Assembly (NCBI RefSeq): GCF_009765825.1
Contig: NZ_LMUR01000011.1
Span: forward strand, 124,001-188,000
Direction of reading: 5' to 3'
Source: Granulicella sp. L60
GTDB lineage: Bacteria; Acidobacteriota; Terriglobia; Terriglobales; Acidobacteriaceae
Length of the DNA stretch: 64,000 nt
The notes under the pieces were generated by a model. It was given only the letters and a program-made list of their open reading frames with translations, made no database searches and was not told the DNA's origin. This document shows, one piece after another, positions 27,306 through 35,634 of the stretch. The stretch's first letter is position 1, and every line of letters begins with the position of its first letter. The position numbers and the translations under genes are program-made.

Positions 27306-27679
27306 TCGGGGTCCTCGTGCTGGCTGCTGCAATCTGATTTAAGGTACTCGGCTGGGATGTTGCACGTGGGGTGCCATTGGGGTGGGGGCGAAGTTTGTTT
27401 GGGTTGAGAGAGTTAGGGGTGGGGGAGTGGTTGGGGATGGGGGTGGGGTGTCCATATGCGGAGTTAGATGTCCGGTGGTGGACACGGTGGAAGGCGAGGG
27501 GGTTGGCGGGTCGGAGGGCGAAAGGTGAATTCCGGGCTGCGCTGATTTATACTTGTCGCTTGCCCTGCAACCAGCGTGGCGCGAGTTGATAAGCCCCCGC
27601 ATGGTCACGCAAAATCCCGGGCACGCCACTATTCCCAAGAGGGGAACGGTGAGGCGCGAAGTGAAGGTTTTAGTCGAGC
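27306..27679. other. Divergent intergenic region with G-rich strand
   Basis: No gene. Holds the divergent promoters of the permease and the PpiD-like gene. The + strand carries five runs of four or five G between 27416 and 27448, which fits an intramolecular G-quadruplex, and a further G-rich stretch at 27366-27388. Confidence 0.55.
27416..27448 (+). promoter_or_regulatory. Potential G-quadruplex motif
   Basis: Runs of 4, 5, 4, 5 and 4 guanines separated by loops of 1, 7, 2 and 1 bases. Folding is predicted from the pattern only. Confidence 0.5.
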
Positions 27680-29653
27680 ATGATTCGTATTCTGCAGCAG
27701 GACAACCGCTACACGAAGATTATCTTCGCCGTCATTATTGGATTTGCCGTAGTCACGATGGTGATTACGCTGGTTCCGGGAATCTTCGACAACGCGACGA
27801 CCGGGGATTCGACGGTGTTCGCAACGGTCCGCGAGCCGGGGATTCTGGGTAGGGTGAGCGAGAGCACGCCGATCAAGGCGGCTGAGGTGAATCAGCTTGC
27901 GTCGCGTCAGTTGCAGCAGCAGCATCTGCCGGACTTCCTGCTGCCGTATATGTCGCAGCGGGCGGGACAGATTCTGGTGCAGCGGGCGATTCTGAAGCAC
28001 GAGGCCGACCGGATGAATCTGCAGGTGAGCGATGAGGATCTTCGCCGCGAGCTGCAGACGGGGCCGTTCTCGCAGTATCTGTTTCCGAATGGGACGTATA
28101 TCGGCGACGACGCTTATATGAACTTCGTGCAGAACGCCTTTCAGACGACGCGTGGGGACTTCGAGTCGCAGGTGAAGAGCGACATGGAGCTGAATCGCCT
28201 GCAGGCGCTGATCACGGGCGGAGTTTCGGTCTCGGATAATGCAGTGCGTCAGGCTTACATGGTCGATGGGACGAAGGTGAAGTTCGACTATGCGGTGATC
28301 TCTTCGGACGATCTGCGGAAGACGATCAATCCGTCGGATGCGGAGCTGCAGGGCTTCTTCAAGACGAATGCGACGCGCTATGCGGCGGCGATTCCTGAGA
28401 CGCGGAAGATTGAGTATGTGGCGTTTGACGCGTCGAATCTGCCGGGCGGCAAGCCACAGATCTCGGATGCGGATGTGCAGGCTTACTACAATGCGCATCA
28501 GGATCAGTACCAGGTGAAGGACCAGGTGAAGGTGCGGCACATTCTGATCGCGGTTCCGGCGGGTTCGGACGCGAAGACGGATGCGGCGGCGAAGGCGAAG
28601 GCTGCGGATATTCTGAAGCAGATCAAAGGCGGCGGGGACTTTGCGGATCTGGCAAAGAAGAACTCGGATGACCCGGGAAGCAAGGATCAGGGCGGCGAGC
28701 TGGGCTGGCTGGATCGCGGCAAGACGGTGCCTGAGTTCGATAAGGCGGCCTTTACGCTGCCGACGGGACAGACCTCGGATCTGATCAAGACGCAGTTCGG
28801 ATACCACATTCTGCAGGTCGAGGATAAGAAGACTGCGCACCTGCGTCCGGTGGCTGAGGTGAAGCCGGAGATTGTGCCGGTTCTGGAGCAGCAGCGTGTG
28901 GGCGCAGCGGAGCAGACGTTTGCTTCGACGCTTGCGTCGGATGCGAAGAAGAACGGTCTGGACAAGGCAGCCGCTGCGAAGGGATTGCACGCGGTGACGA
29001 CGGACTATGTTGGTAAGGACGGCGTGATTCCCGGGCTGGCGGATGCTTCGGGTCTGCTGACCCAGGCGTTCACGGTGGTGAAGGGCGCGGACCCGGCTTC
29101 GGTTTCGACCGGAGATGGATTTGCCGTGTTCCAGGTGCAGGATGTGAAGGCGGCGCATGCGCCTGACTTTGCTGACTACAAGAGCCACATTCTCGAGGAC
29201 TATCGCGAACAGCAATTGCCGGGCTTGTTGAGCGCGCAGTTGAACAAGCTGGACGACCGCGCCAAGGTGCTGAACGATCTGAAGAAGGCTGCGGCGGAGA
29301 TGAACGTTCCGCTGAAGTCGAGCGATCTGGTGGGCAAGGATGGCCAGGTGCCGGATCTGGGCGCGATGAGCGGACCGGGTTCGGTTGCGTTCTCGCTGGC
29401 GAAGGGTGCGATCTCGGGGCCGATCAATGTTGGCCGGGCTGGGGTTGTGCTTTCGGTGACGGATAAGCAGGAGCCGACTGCGGAGGATATGGCGAAGAAC
29501 TTCAATGCGACGCGGGAGAAGCTGCTGGGCGAACAGCGCGAGGAGATCTTCCGGGTGTATATCGGCGACCTGACGCAGAAGTACGAGAAGGGCGGGGCTG
29601 TGCGGTACTCGAAGAAACCGGCTGCTCCGGGTGCTTCGCCGTTTGGGAACTAA
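27680..29653 (+). CDS. PpiD/SurA-like membrane-anchored peptidyl-prolyl isomerase, 657 aa
   Basis: A periplasmic folding helper. An N-terminal membrane anchor (IIFAVIIGFAVVTMVITLVPGI, residues 14-35) is followed by a SurA_N/PpiD-like helical region and a parvulin rotamase domain (about residues 285-390: VKVRHILIAVPAGSD, DFADLAKKNSDDPGS, GGELGWLDRG, FGYHILQVEDKK). A second, less conserved PPIase-like region lies in the last third. The general plan matches PpiD of proteobacteria, which sits near the SecYEG exit and helps outer-membrane proteins fold. It has its own terminator at 29714-29755 and is probably a single-gene unit. Confidence 0.88.
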   Translation: MIRILQQDNRYTKIIFAVIIGFAVVTMVITLVPGIFDNATTGDSTVFATVREPGILGRVSESTPIKAAEVNQLASRQLQQQHLPDFLLPYMSQRAGQILVQRAILKHEADRMNLQVSDEDLRRELQTGPFSQYLFPNGTYIGDDAYMNFVQNAFQTTRGDFESQVKSDMELNRLQALITGGVSVSDNAVRQAYMVDGTKVKFDYAVISSDDLRKTINPSDAELQGFFKTNATRYAAAIPETRKIEYVAFDASNLPGGKPQISDADVQAYYNAHQDQYQVKDQVKVRHILIAVPAGSDAKTDAAAKAKAADILKQIKGGGDFADLAKKNSDDPGSKDQGGELGWLDRGKTVPEFDKAAFTLPTGQTSDLIKTQFGYHILQVEDKKTAHLRPVAEVKPEIVPVLEQQRVGAAEQTFASTLASDAKKNGLDKAAAAKGLHAVTTDYVGKDGVIPGLADASGLLTQAFTVVKGADPASVSTGDGFAVFQVQDVKAAHAPDFADYKSHILEDYREQQLPGLLSAQLNKLDDRAKVLNDLKKAAAEMNVPLKSSDLVGKDGQVPDLGAMSGPGSVAFSLAKGAISGPINVGRAGVVLSVTDKQEPTAEDMAKNFNATREKLLGEQREEIFRVYIGDLTQKYEKGGAVRYSKKPAAPGASPFGN

Positions 29654-29713
29654 CTGGGTCAACTGGCTGGTCAACTAAACGGCCGAAGGCTCGCTGAATC
29701 GAAGTAAGCAAAG

Positions 29714-29755
29714 ATGCCCTGGGGGATGCGATCCTCCGGGGCATTTTTGTTTTTC
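29714..29755 (+). terminator. Rho-independent terminator of the PpiD-like gene
   Basis: A 14-bp stem with two G-T wobbles (ATGCCCTGGGGGAT with ATCCTCCGGGGCAT), a 3-base loop GCG and a T-run of TTTTTGTTTTTC. The gene ends 61 bp upstream. Confidence 0.85.
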
Positions 29756-29902
29756 TTGTCTTGTTCTTTCAAGGGGATTGCTTCGGGAACCGTAAGTGAC
29801 ACCTCGACGGACGCAGTCCCTGTAGCGGTGAGCGGGTATTATGCATCCAAGGTGCATGGTGTTGCACGTGCATGATTACGCGTGTTGCATGAGGGAGAGC
29901 GG

Positions 29903-31498
29903 ATGAGTGGGGAAGTGGGCAATCAGGAGCGGCTGTCGGGGATTTTGTTGCACGTCACCTCTTTACCCTCGTACGGCGGCGTGGGGGACTTCGGCCCGGC
30001 GGCTTATGAGTTTGTAGATTTTCTTGCAGCGGCGAAGCAGAGGATGTGGCAGGTGCTTCCGTTGAACCCTACGGGGTATGGAAGCTCGCCTTACTCGGCG
30101 CTGTCTGCGTTTGCGGGCAATCCGCTTTTGATCAGCCTTGAGTTCCTGGTGCGGGACGGCTGGATTGCGGGGGATCGGATCGCCGGGCTGCCGGGGCACG
30201 ATGGGCCTGCGGACTTTGGGGCGGCGAATCGGCTGAAGATACCGTTGATTGAGGAGGCTGCTGCAAACTTTCTCGATCGTGCGCCGGAGGATGCGCGGGC
30301 AAAGTTTCAGGAGTTCTGCCACTACAACTTGTCGTGGCTTCCGGACTATGCGATGTTCAGCGTGCTGCGGCGCGTGTATGACTATGCGAGCTGGCACGAG
30401 TGGCCGGAGGCTCAGGCTCGGCGCAGAGACGATGCGCTGGCTGAGGTGCTGAGTAAGTATGGAAGAGAGCTCGCCATCGAACAGGTGGTGCAGTTCTTCT
30501 TTAATGAGCAGTGGTGCGCGCTGCGCGGTTTCTGTGGAGAGCGCAAGGTTCGCATCATGGGCGATGTGGCGATCTTTGTGAGCTATGACAGCGCGGACGT
30601 GTGGACGCATCCGGAGATGTTTGAGCTGGATGAGGATCTGAAGCCGCTGCGGGTGTCGGGTGTGCCTCCGGATTATTTTTCCGAGACGGGCCAGCGGTGG
30701 GGTAATCCACTGTACAAGTGGGGATTGTTGAAGGAACGCGGCTTCGACTGGTGGGTGGCGCGCATTCGGCGGTCGCTGACGCTGTATGACGTGATTCGAT
30801 TGGACCACTTCCGCGGCTTCGAGGCCTACTGGTCGATTCCGGCGTCGGAGGAGACGGCGATGAATGGGCAGTGGGTGAAGGCGCCGGGGCATGAGCTGTT
30901 CGATCGGCTGAAGGAGGTCTTCGGGACGCTGCCGTTTGTGGCGGAGGATCTGGGGTTGATTACGCTGGAGGTAGATGAGCTGCGTGAGCACTTCGAGATG
31001 CCGGGCATGCGGATACTGCAGTTTGGTTTCAGCGACCGAGGATCGCACCTGTATCTTCCTCACCGATTTGTGCCGAACACGGTGGCATATACGGGGACGC
31101 ATGACAACAATACGACGCTGGGTTGGTGGCGTGAGGATGTGAGCGAGGCGGAGCGCAGGAACGTTCAGACGTATCTGCAGCGGATTGACCATGATGAGGA
31201 TATTGTCTGGACGATGATTCGGTGTGCGGCGCGGTCGGTGGCGAACCTGTGCGTGTTTCCGATGCAGGATGTACTGCATTTGGGGAGCGAGGCGCGGATG
31301 AATACGCCGTCGGCTGGAGCGGGGAACTGGACGTGGCGCTACGGGCTGCATGCGGCGCATCCTGACTTTGCGGCGCAGCTGGCGGCGCTGATGGAGATGA
31401 CTGACCGCGACGGCTACCAGAAGCCGAAGGAGGGTGAGGACGCGGGCAAACCTGTGGAAGAGGCGTCCCACCGGGCAGAGCTGGGCACAACCGTTTAG
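29903..31498 (+). CDS. malQ: 4-alpha-glucanotransferase (amylomaltase), 531 aa
   Basis: A cytoplasmic GH77 enzyme that moves alpha-1,4-glucan segments between maltodextrins and releases glucose. The N-terminal GILLHVTSLPS and VLPLNPTGYGSSPYS are typical. Catalytic residues are seen in RLDHFRGFEAYW (nucleophile Asp), FVAEDLG (acid/base Glu) and YTGTHDNNT (third Asp). The ATG at 29903 follows GAGGGAGAG; an in-frame TTG upstream adds seven residues. It is followed closely by two small genes on the same strand with tight spacing, so a malQ operon is likely. Confidence 0.95.
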   Translation: MSGEVGNQERLSGILLHVTSLPSYGGVGDFGPAAYEFVDFLAAAKQRMWQVLPLNPTGYGSSPYSALSAFAGNPLLISLEFLVRDGWIAGDRIAGLPGHDGPADFGAANRLKIPLIEEAAANFLDRAPEDARAKFQEFCHYNLSWLPDYAMFSVLRRVYDYASWHEWPEAQARRRDDALAEVLSKYGRELAIEQVVQFFFNEQWCALRGFCGERKVRIMGDVAIFVSYDSADVWTHPEMFELDEDLKPLRVSGVPPDYFSETGQRWGNPLYKWGLLKERGFDWWVARIRRSLTLYDVIRLDHFRGFEAYWSIPASEETAMNGQWVKAPGHELFDRLKEVFGTLPFVAEDLGLITLEVDELREHFEMPGMRILQFGFSDRGSHLYLPHRFVPNTVAYTGTHDNNTTLGWWREDVSEAERRNVQTYLQRIDHDEDIVWTMIRCAARSVANLCVFPMQDVLHLGSEARMNTPSAGAGNWTWRYGLHAAHPDFAAQLAALMEMTDRDGYQKPKEGEDAGKPVEEASHRAELGTTV

Positions 31499-31536
31499 AC
31501 TAGACGGAGTACTTTCAATCTTTAGGAGCACTACGA

Positions 31537-31722
31537 ATGCCTCTCTCTGGCGAAGCTATCCGCACCATGAACTACGTTGACGACATCTCGGTTACGCTGC
31601 GCCGCATTCTTGCGGTTCTGCCGTCGCTGACAGAGGAGGAGCGCCAGCGCGTGTCCGACCATATCAAGGCGGCTGAGCCAAGCTATGAGTCGGTGATCTC
31701 GGCTGTCGCGGCGAAGAAGTGA
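31537..31722 (+). CDS. Small helical protein of unknown function, 61 aa
   Basis: I do not recognise a family. The product is small, with a predicted amphipathic helix pair (YVDDISVTLRRILAVLPSL, EERQRVSDHIKAAEPSYES). TAGGAGCACTACG gives a good ribosome-binding site before the ATG. Its stop overlaps the next gene's GTG start (GTGA at 31719-31722), so the two are translationally coupled and probably work together. Confidence 0.7.
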   Translation: MPLSGEAIRTMNYVDDISVTLRRILAVLPSLTEEERQRVSDHIKAAEPSYESVISAVAAKK

Positions 31723-32318
31723 GTGGGGCGGCTGACATTCAGCCGTCTTTCAACATATCTACAATTGCGGTGATTGGGGCTGGGGTGGCTGGCCGCAGCT
31801 TTGCGCTGGCGTGTGCGGCGGCGGGTTTTCACGTGGTGCTCGAGGACGTGATGCCGGCGAATCTGCGGCGCGCGCAGGAAGATTACGCGGACCTGAGTGT
31901 AGGCGTTGCTGCGGGGCGGCTCGATCTGGCGCTGACGGTGGAAGATGCGGTGCGCGGGGCGGATGTGGCGGTGGACTTTGTGCCGGATGAGCTGGAGTCG
32001 AAGTTGGAGATCTTCAGCATGGTGGACCGCATGGCGCCGCCGAAGACGATTCTGTGTACGCCGAGCTATGCGCTGAGCATTACGGATCTTGCTTCGTGCG
32101 TGTATCGCCCGGAGCGATGCGTGGCGGTGCGGGGCGAGTTGCTGCGTGGGGGCGCGGTGGTGGCTCCGGTGGTGCGGCTGCTGTATCCGGTGGCTGCGGC
32201 GGAGGGGACGCTGGTTGCGATGGAGGGGTTTCTGGGCAGGCTGGGGCTGGATGCGCGGCGGGAGGCTGACCCGGATGTGCCGGCGCTGGTGAAGAATGCG
32301 GCTCGGGTGTTGGGGTAG
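31719..32318 (+). CDS. 3-hydroxyacyl-CoA dehydrogenase-like NAD-binding protein, 199 aa
   Basis: The N-terminal Rossmann half of a 3-hydroxyacyl-CoA dehydrogenase: IAVIGAGVAGRSFALACAAAG (GxGxxG), an acidic residue ending the second strand (VVLEDV), and VDFVPDELESKLEIFSMVDR, matching the family's SIxE(D)xxxKxxxF region. The usual C-terminal helical domain that completes the active site and dimer is absent, so full enzyme activity is doubtful. GTG start at 31719, coupled to the small gene before it. It may be a partner or a regulatory, cofactor-binding protein. Confidence 0.72.
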   Translation: MSGAADIQPSFNISTIAVIGAGVAGRSFALACAAAGFHVVLEDVMPANLRRAQEDYADLSVGVAAGRLDLALTVEDAVRGADVAVDFVPDELESKLEIFSMVDRMAPPKTILCTPSYALSITDLASCVYRPERCVAVRGELLRGGAVVAPVVRLLYPVAAAEGTLVAMEGFLGRLGLDARREADPDVPALVKNAARVLG

Positions 32319-32437
32319 GTTGCGGCGGTTCTGTTTGGTGCGGAAGTTTTATTACTGAGCGATTAAACGATGGGCAGGGAACTGTTGGGTGGCTTTCTGC
32401 GTAGACCACTGCGGAGAGGTTTCGTCCAACTACTGCC

Positions 32438-33694
32438 ATGCGCGCTCTGTATACAATCTTCGCTCAGGTATTCCAGTCAATCGGCGCGAATAAGCTGCGA
32501 TCGTTTCTGACGATGTTCGGGATCGCGTGGGGCGTGGCTTCGCTGCTTCTGCTGATCGGGCTTGGCGAGGGGTTTCGGTCGGGGCAGCGTCGTGGGCTGG
32601 CTGATCTTGGGACCGACGTGATTATGTTGTGGGGCGGGAATGTTCCGGTGCTGCCGGAGCAGCATATTGGGATGCGCCCTTATAAGCTGACGCTCAGCGA
32701 TGCCGCGGCGATTCGAACGCAGGCGAGACATGTGCGCAATGTGACGTCGCTGCTGAGCCGGAACGATATCAAGCAGGTCAGCGAGTTTTCGAGTGCGGGT
32801 GGGCAGGTGGACGGTGTCGAGAAGAACTATACCGAGATCCGCAATCTGCCTATCGTACAGGGGCGTTTTCTCGACGAGGCTGACGTCGAGCAGCGTCGGC
32901 AGGTGGTGGTGCTTGGTCAGAAGATGGAGGGGTTGCTGTTTCCGGGGCATCCTTCGCTGGGTGCGTACGTCACGTTGAACGGCTATCGGTTTCAGGTGAT
33001 CGGCGTGGCGGCGAAGATCGGTCATGGAAATAATGACGGCGATAACCAGAGGATCTATATTCCGCTGTCGACGATGATGGAGTTGTTTCCGATTACGGGG
33101 GAGAATGTTCCGCAGGACGCGGTTACGTTGATTCAGTACCAGCCTACGATCCCGGAGTTGAATGAGACGGCGAAGGCTGAGGTGCATCGTGTGATCGCGG
33201 AGCGGCATGGGTTCAGTCCGGCGGCCAAAGAGGCGTTTGAAGAGTGGGACACGATCAAGTCGAACCGGATGGTGGGGCTGATCTTTACGGCGATGGATGT
33301 GTTTCTGGGCGGGGTGGGGATCGTTACGCTGGCGCTGGGTGCGGTGGGCATCATCAACATCATGCTGGTGACGGTGACGGAGCGGACACGGGAGATCGGT
33401 CTGCGCAAGGCGCTGGGGGCGACGAATCGAAGCATCCTGTTTCAGTTTTTTCTTGAGGGCCTGACGCTTACGGGGTTGAGCGGTTTGATCGGGATTGCGG
33501 GTGCGGCGGCGCTGATGGCTGCGCTGGGGTCGGCGGTGGGGAATAACGATATGGGCTTCGATCCTCCGCGGCTGGTGCCGTGGTCGGCGGCGATGGCACT
33601 GGTGACGCTCACGCTCTGCGGGATTGTCGCGGGGATCTATCCGGCGCGGCAGGCCGCCATGCTGCAGCCTGTAGAAGCGTTGCGGAAGGAGTAG
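32438..33694 (+). CDS. MacB/FtsX-like ABC transporter permease, 418 aa
   Basis: A four-helix permease with a MacB periplasmic core domain. Helix 1 is near residues 18-38 (LRSFLTMFGIAWGVASLLLLIG); the periplasmic part spans about 45-280; three C-terminal helices follow (VFLGGVGIVTLALGAVGIINIMLV, GLTLTGLSGLIGIAGAAALMA, AMALVTLTLCGIVAGIYPARQAA). RTREIGLRKALGA is the conserved coupling segment that contacts the ATPase. The next gene encodes a second permease six bases downstream, so the pair likely forms a heterodimer. No ATPase gene lies next to them. Confidence 0.9.
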   Translation: MRALYTIFAQVFQSIGANKLRSFLTMFGIAWGVASLLLLIGLGEGFRSGQRRGLADLGTDVIMLWGGNVPVLPEQHIGMRPYKLTLSDAAAIRTQARHVRNVTSLLSRNDIKQVSEFSSAGGQVDGVEKNYTEIRNLPIVQGRFLDEADVEQRRQVVVLGQKMEGLLFPGHPSLGAYVTLNGYRFQVIGVAAKIGHGNNDGDNQRIYIPLSTMMELFPITGENVPQDAVTLIQYQPTIPELNETAKAEVHRVIAERHGFSPAAKEAFEEWDTIKSNRMVGLIFTAMDVFLGGVGIVTLALGAVGIINIMLVTVTERTREIGLRKALGATNRSILFQFFLEGLTLTGLSGLIGIAGAAALMAALGSAVGNNDMGFDPPRLVPWSAAMALVTLTLCGIVAGIYPARQAAMLQPVEALRKE

Positions 33695-33699
33695 AGACC

Positions 33700-34944
33700 A
33701 TGTGGAGAGATATCTTCGGCCAGGCGATTGAGGCGATGCGTCACAATGGACGGCGCACGGCGATTACGGTGATCGGCATGGCGTGGGGGATCGCGACGGT
33801 GGTGCTTCTGCTGGCGTATGGGGCGGGATTTGGGCAGGCGTTCGAGAATATCTTCGCGCAGTTTGGTACGAATATGATCGGGGTGTTTCCGGGGCGGACG
33901 AGCGAGCAGGCGGGTGGCTCGAAGGCGGGCGTGCAGGTGCGACTGACGATGGATGATGTGGAGCGGATTCAGGAGACGGTGCCTGGGATTCTGCGCGTGT
34001 CGCCGAATGTGGATAAGACGGTGCCGGTGCAGAACGATCTGCATAGTTATACGTGGGACGTCGATGGGGTGACGCCGGAGCTGCAGTCGATCTTGAAGAT
34101 GGAGGTGAGCGAGGGAAGGCTTCTGACGGATGCGGATCTGCAGACGCGCGCGCATGTGGTGGTGATCGGATCGGAGGCGAAGACGAAGCTGTACTCGGGA
34201 CAGTATCCGATTGGGCAGAGGATTCGTTTGAATGGCGTGGGCTTCGAAGTGGTTGGGGTGCTGGCGCCGAAGATGCAGGAGGGTGGCGAGGACAACGACA
34301 TCAACCGCGGGGTGCATGTGCCGTTCACGACGATGAGCGACATCAAGGACACGAAGTACCTCGACGGCATCTGGATGGACTACAAGGGGGAGCCTAAGGT
34401 GGTGGAGAGCGCGCTGCGGAAGACGCTGGCGGCGGCGCATGGATATCGGGCGTCGGATCAGCGCGCGGTGTTTGTTGCGAACATTATGGAGCAGCTGGCG
34501 CAGTTTCGCATTATCTCGCTTGGGCTGCAGGTTCTTCTGTTGTTTATCGGTGCGCTGACGCTTGGGATCGCGGGCATCGGGCTGATGAACATTATGCTGG
34601 TGAGCGTGCAGCAGAGGACGAAGGAGATCGGCGTGGAGAAGGCGCTGGGGGCGCGGAAGCGGCATATCCTGCTGCAGTTTCTGGCGGAGGCGCTGGTGAT
34701 TTCGGGAGTTGGGGGCGTGGGCGGGATCGCGCTGGCCTATGCGGTGGCGAAGGGGGTTGGGCGCATCACGTTTTACAGTGCGCTGGCTTCGCATGCGGAG
34801 AATGGGGATATTCAGCTACTGATCTCGGCGAATACTGTTCTGGTGGCGACGGTGATTCTTGTGATCGTAGGGACGATCAGCGGGATGATTCCGGCGATGA
34901 AAGCTGCGAACATGGACCCGATTGAGGCGCTGAGGTACGAGTAG
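33700..34944 (+). CDS. MacB/FtsX-like ABC transporter permease, 414 aa
   Basis: Second half of the permease pair, same fold as its neighbour: N-terminal helix (GRRTAITVIGMAWGIATVVLLLAYG), MacB-like periplasmic region, then three helices (IISLGLQVLLLFIGALTLGI, VISGVGGVGGIALAYAVAKG, TVLVATVILVIVGTISGMIPA). QRTKEIGVEKALGARKRHI is the coupling segment. AAGGAG before the ATG at 33700 fixes the start; a longer frame overlaps the upstream gene and is rejected. Like its partner, it needs an ATPase encoded elsewhere. Confidence 0.9.
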   Translation: MWRDIFGQAIEAMRHNGRRTAITVIGMAWGIATVVLLLAYGAGFGQAFENIFAQFGTNMIGVFPGRTSEQAGGSKAGVQVRLTMDDVERIQETVPGILRVSPNVDKTVPVQNDLHSYTWDVDGVTPELQSILKMEVSEGRLLTDADLQTRAHVVVIGSEAKTKLYSGQYPIGQRIRLNGVGFEVVGVLAPKMQEGGEDNDINRGVHVPFTTMSDIKDTKYLDGIWMDYKGEPKVVESALRKTLAAAHGYRASDQRAVFVANIMEQLAQFRIISLGLQVLLLFIGALTLGIAGIGLMNIMLVSVQQRTKEIGVEKALGARKRHILLQFLAEALVISGVGGVGGIALAYAVAKGVGRITFYSALASHAENGDIQLLISANTVLVATVILVIVGTISGMIPAMKAANMDPIEALRYE

Positions 34945-34947
34945 GTG

Positions 34948-35334
34948 CTAGACCTTGCGGATGGGGCCGGGGTAGCGACTCACTATGGGATCGACTGTCA
35001 GCAGGGTGATTCCTTCAACTGTGGCTTGAGCGATCAAAAGGCGGTCGAAGGGGTCTTTGTGGATCGGCGGTAAGGTGTCGATTGCTACTGCGTGATCGCT
35101 CGATATCGGCAGCTCGGAGTAGCCATTGTCGAGTAGTCCGCGACGCATGATGCGGGCATCGATACTGAAGTTTTCTTTTCCCAATCCCTGTTTGATGGCA
35201 AGTTCCCAGATACTGGCGGCACTAAAAAATAGCTGATTGTCTGGGTCTTCGATAAGAGCGCGGGTCTTTGGAGAGAGCCGCTTTGATGTGGATATGGCCC
35301 ATACAAGAAGGTGCGTATCGAGAAGCAACTTCAT
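34948..35334 (-). CDS. vapC: VapC-type PIN-domain toxin, 128 aa
   Basis: A type II toxin-antitoxin ribonuclease. PIN-domain acidic residues are in place: Asp in LLLDTHLLVWA, Glu in ASIWELAIKQGLGK, and Asp in HKDPFDRLLIAQA, then LLTVDP. These coordinate Mg for RNA cleavage. Its start overlaps the end of the antitoxin gene by four bases, the usual coupling. The gene order antitoxin then toxin is normal. The symbol is given for the family; the RNA target is unknown. Confidence 0.88.
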   Translation of the reverse strand: MKLLLDTHLLVWAISTSKRLSPKTRALIEDPDNQLFFSAASIWELAIKQGLGKENFSIDARIMRRGLLDNGYSELPISSDHAVAIDTLPPIHKDPFDRLLIAQATVEGITLLTVDPIVSRYPGPIRKV

Positions 35335-35576
35335 TTTTGGCCATAAAACAGTTGCTCGACCTCTTCTTCGAACATCCGGTCAAAGTCGTCCGGCACTGAA
35401 AACTGTCCCTTCATGAAGTCCAGCCGCTGTATTTTTTTACCCACGGGCGTATCGAGGGCGATGACCCTAACCATCGGTTTACCTGCCTTGGCAATGATGA
35501 AGGACTCACCTTGTGCGGCGTCTTCGACGAGTTTCGATAGATGAGTCTTGGCTTCGTGGATGTTGATCGTTTTCAT
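35331..35576 (-). CDS. Phd/YefM-type antitoxin, 81 aa
   Basis: The N-terminal INIHEAKTHLSKLVEDAAQGE, then SFIIAKAGKPMVRVIAL, is the Phd/YefM DNA-binding and dimerisation fold. The C-terminal part (DRMFEEEVEQLF) is acidic and probably wraps the PIN toxin. It overlaps the toxin gene by four bases. A palindrome 15-32 bp upstream of its start is a likely operator for self-repression by the complex. Confidence 0.88.
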   Translation of the reverse strand: MKTINIHEAKTHLSKLVEDAAQGESFIIAKAGKPMVRVIALDTPVGKKIQRLDFMKGQFSVPDDFDRMFEEEVEQLFYGQK

Positions 35577-35590
35577 GGGAGTACTCAGTG

Positions 35591-35608
35591 AACTAAGTTC
35601 AGTTAGTT
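35591..35608. promoter_or_regulatory. Operator-like palindrome upstream of the antitoxin
   Basis: AACTAA (35591-35596) and TTAGTT (35603-35608) are exact inverted repeats around a 6-base centre. Type II antitoxins normally bind such sites to repress their operon. Confidence 0.5.
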
Positions 35609-35634
35609 TAGTCTATCTCCAGTCAAGATGCTAC

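Noticed and set aside
26037..27407. A 456-codon open frame antisense to the ADOP permease
   Set aside because: Gly/Asp/Glu-rich shadow of a strongly supported permease.
27629..29674. A 681-codon open frame antisense to the PpiD-like gene
   Set aside because: Product is a low-complexity Arg/Leu/His-rich chain with no motif; it mirrors the GC-rich codons of a clear gene on the other strand.
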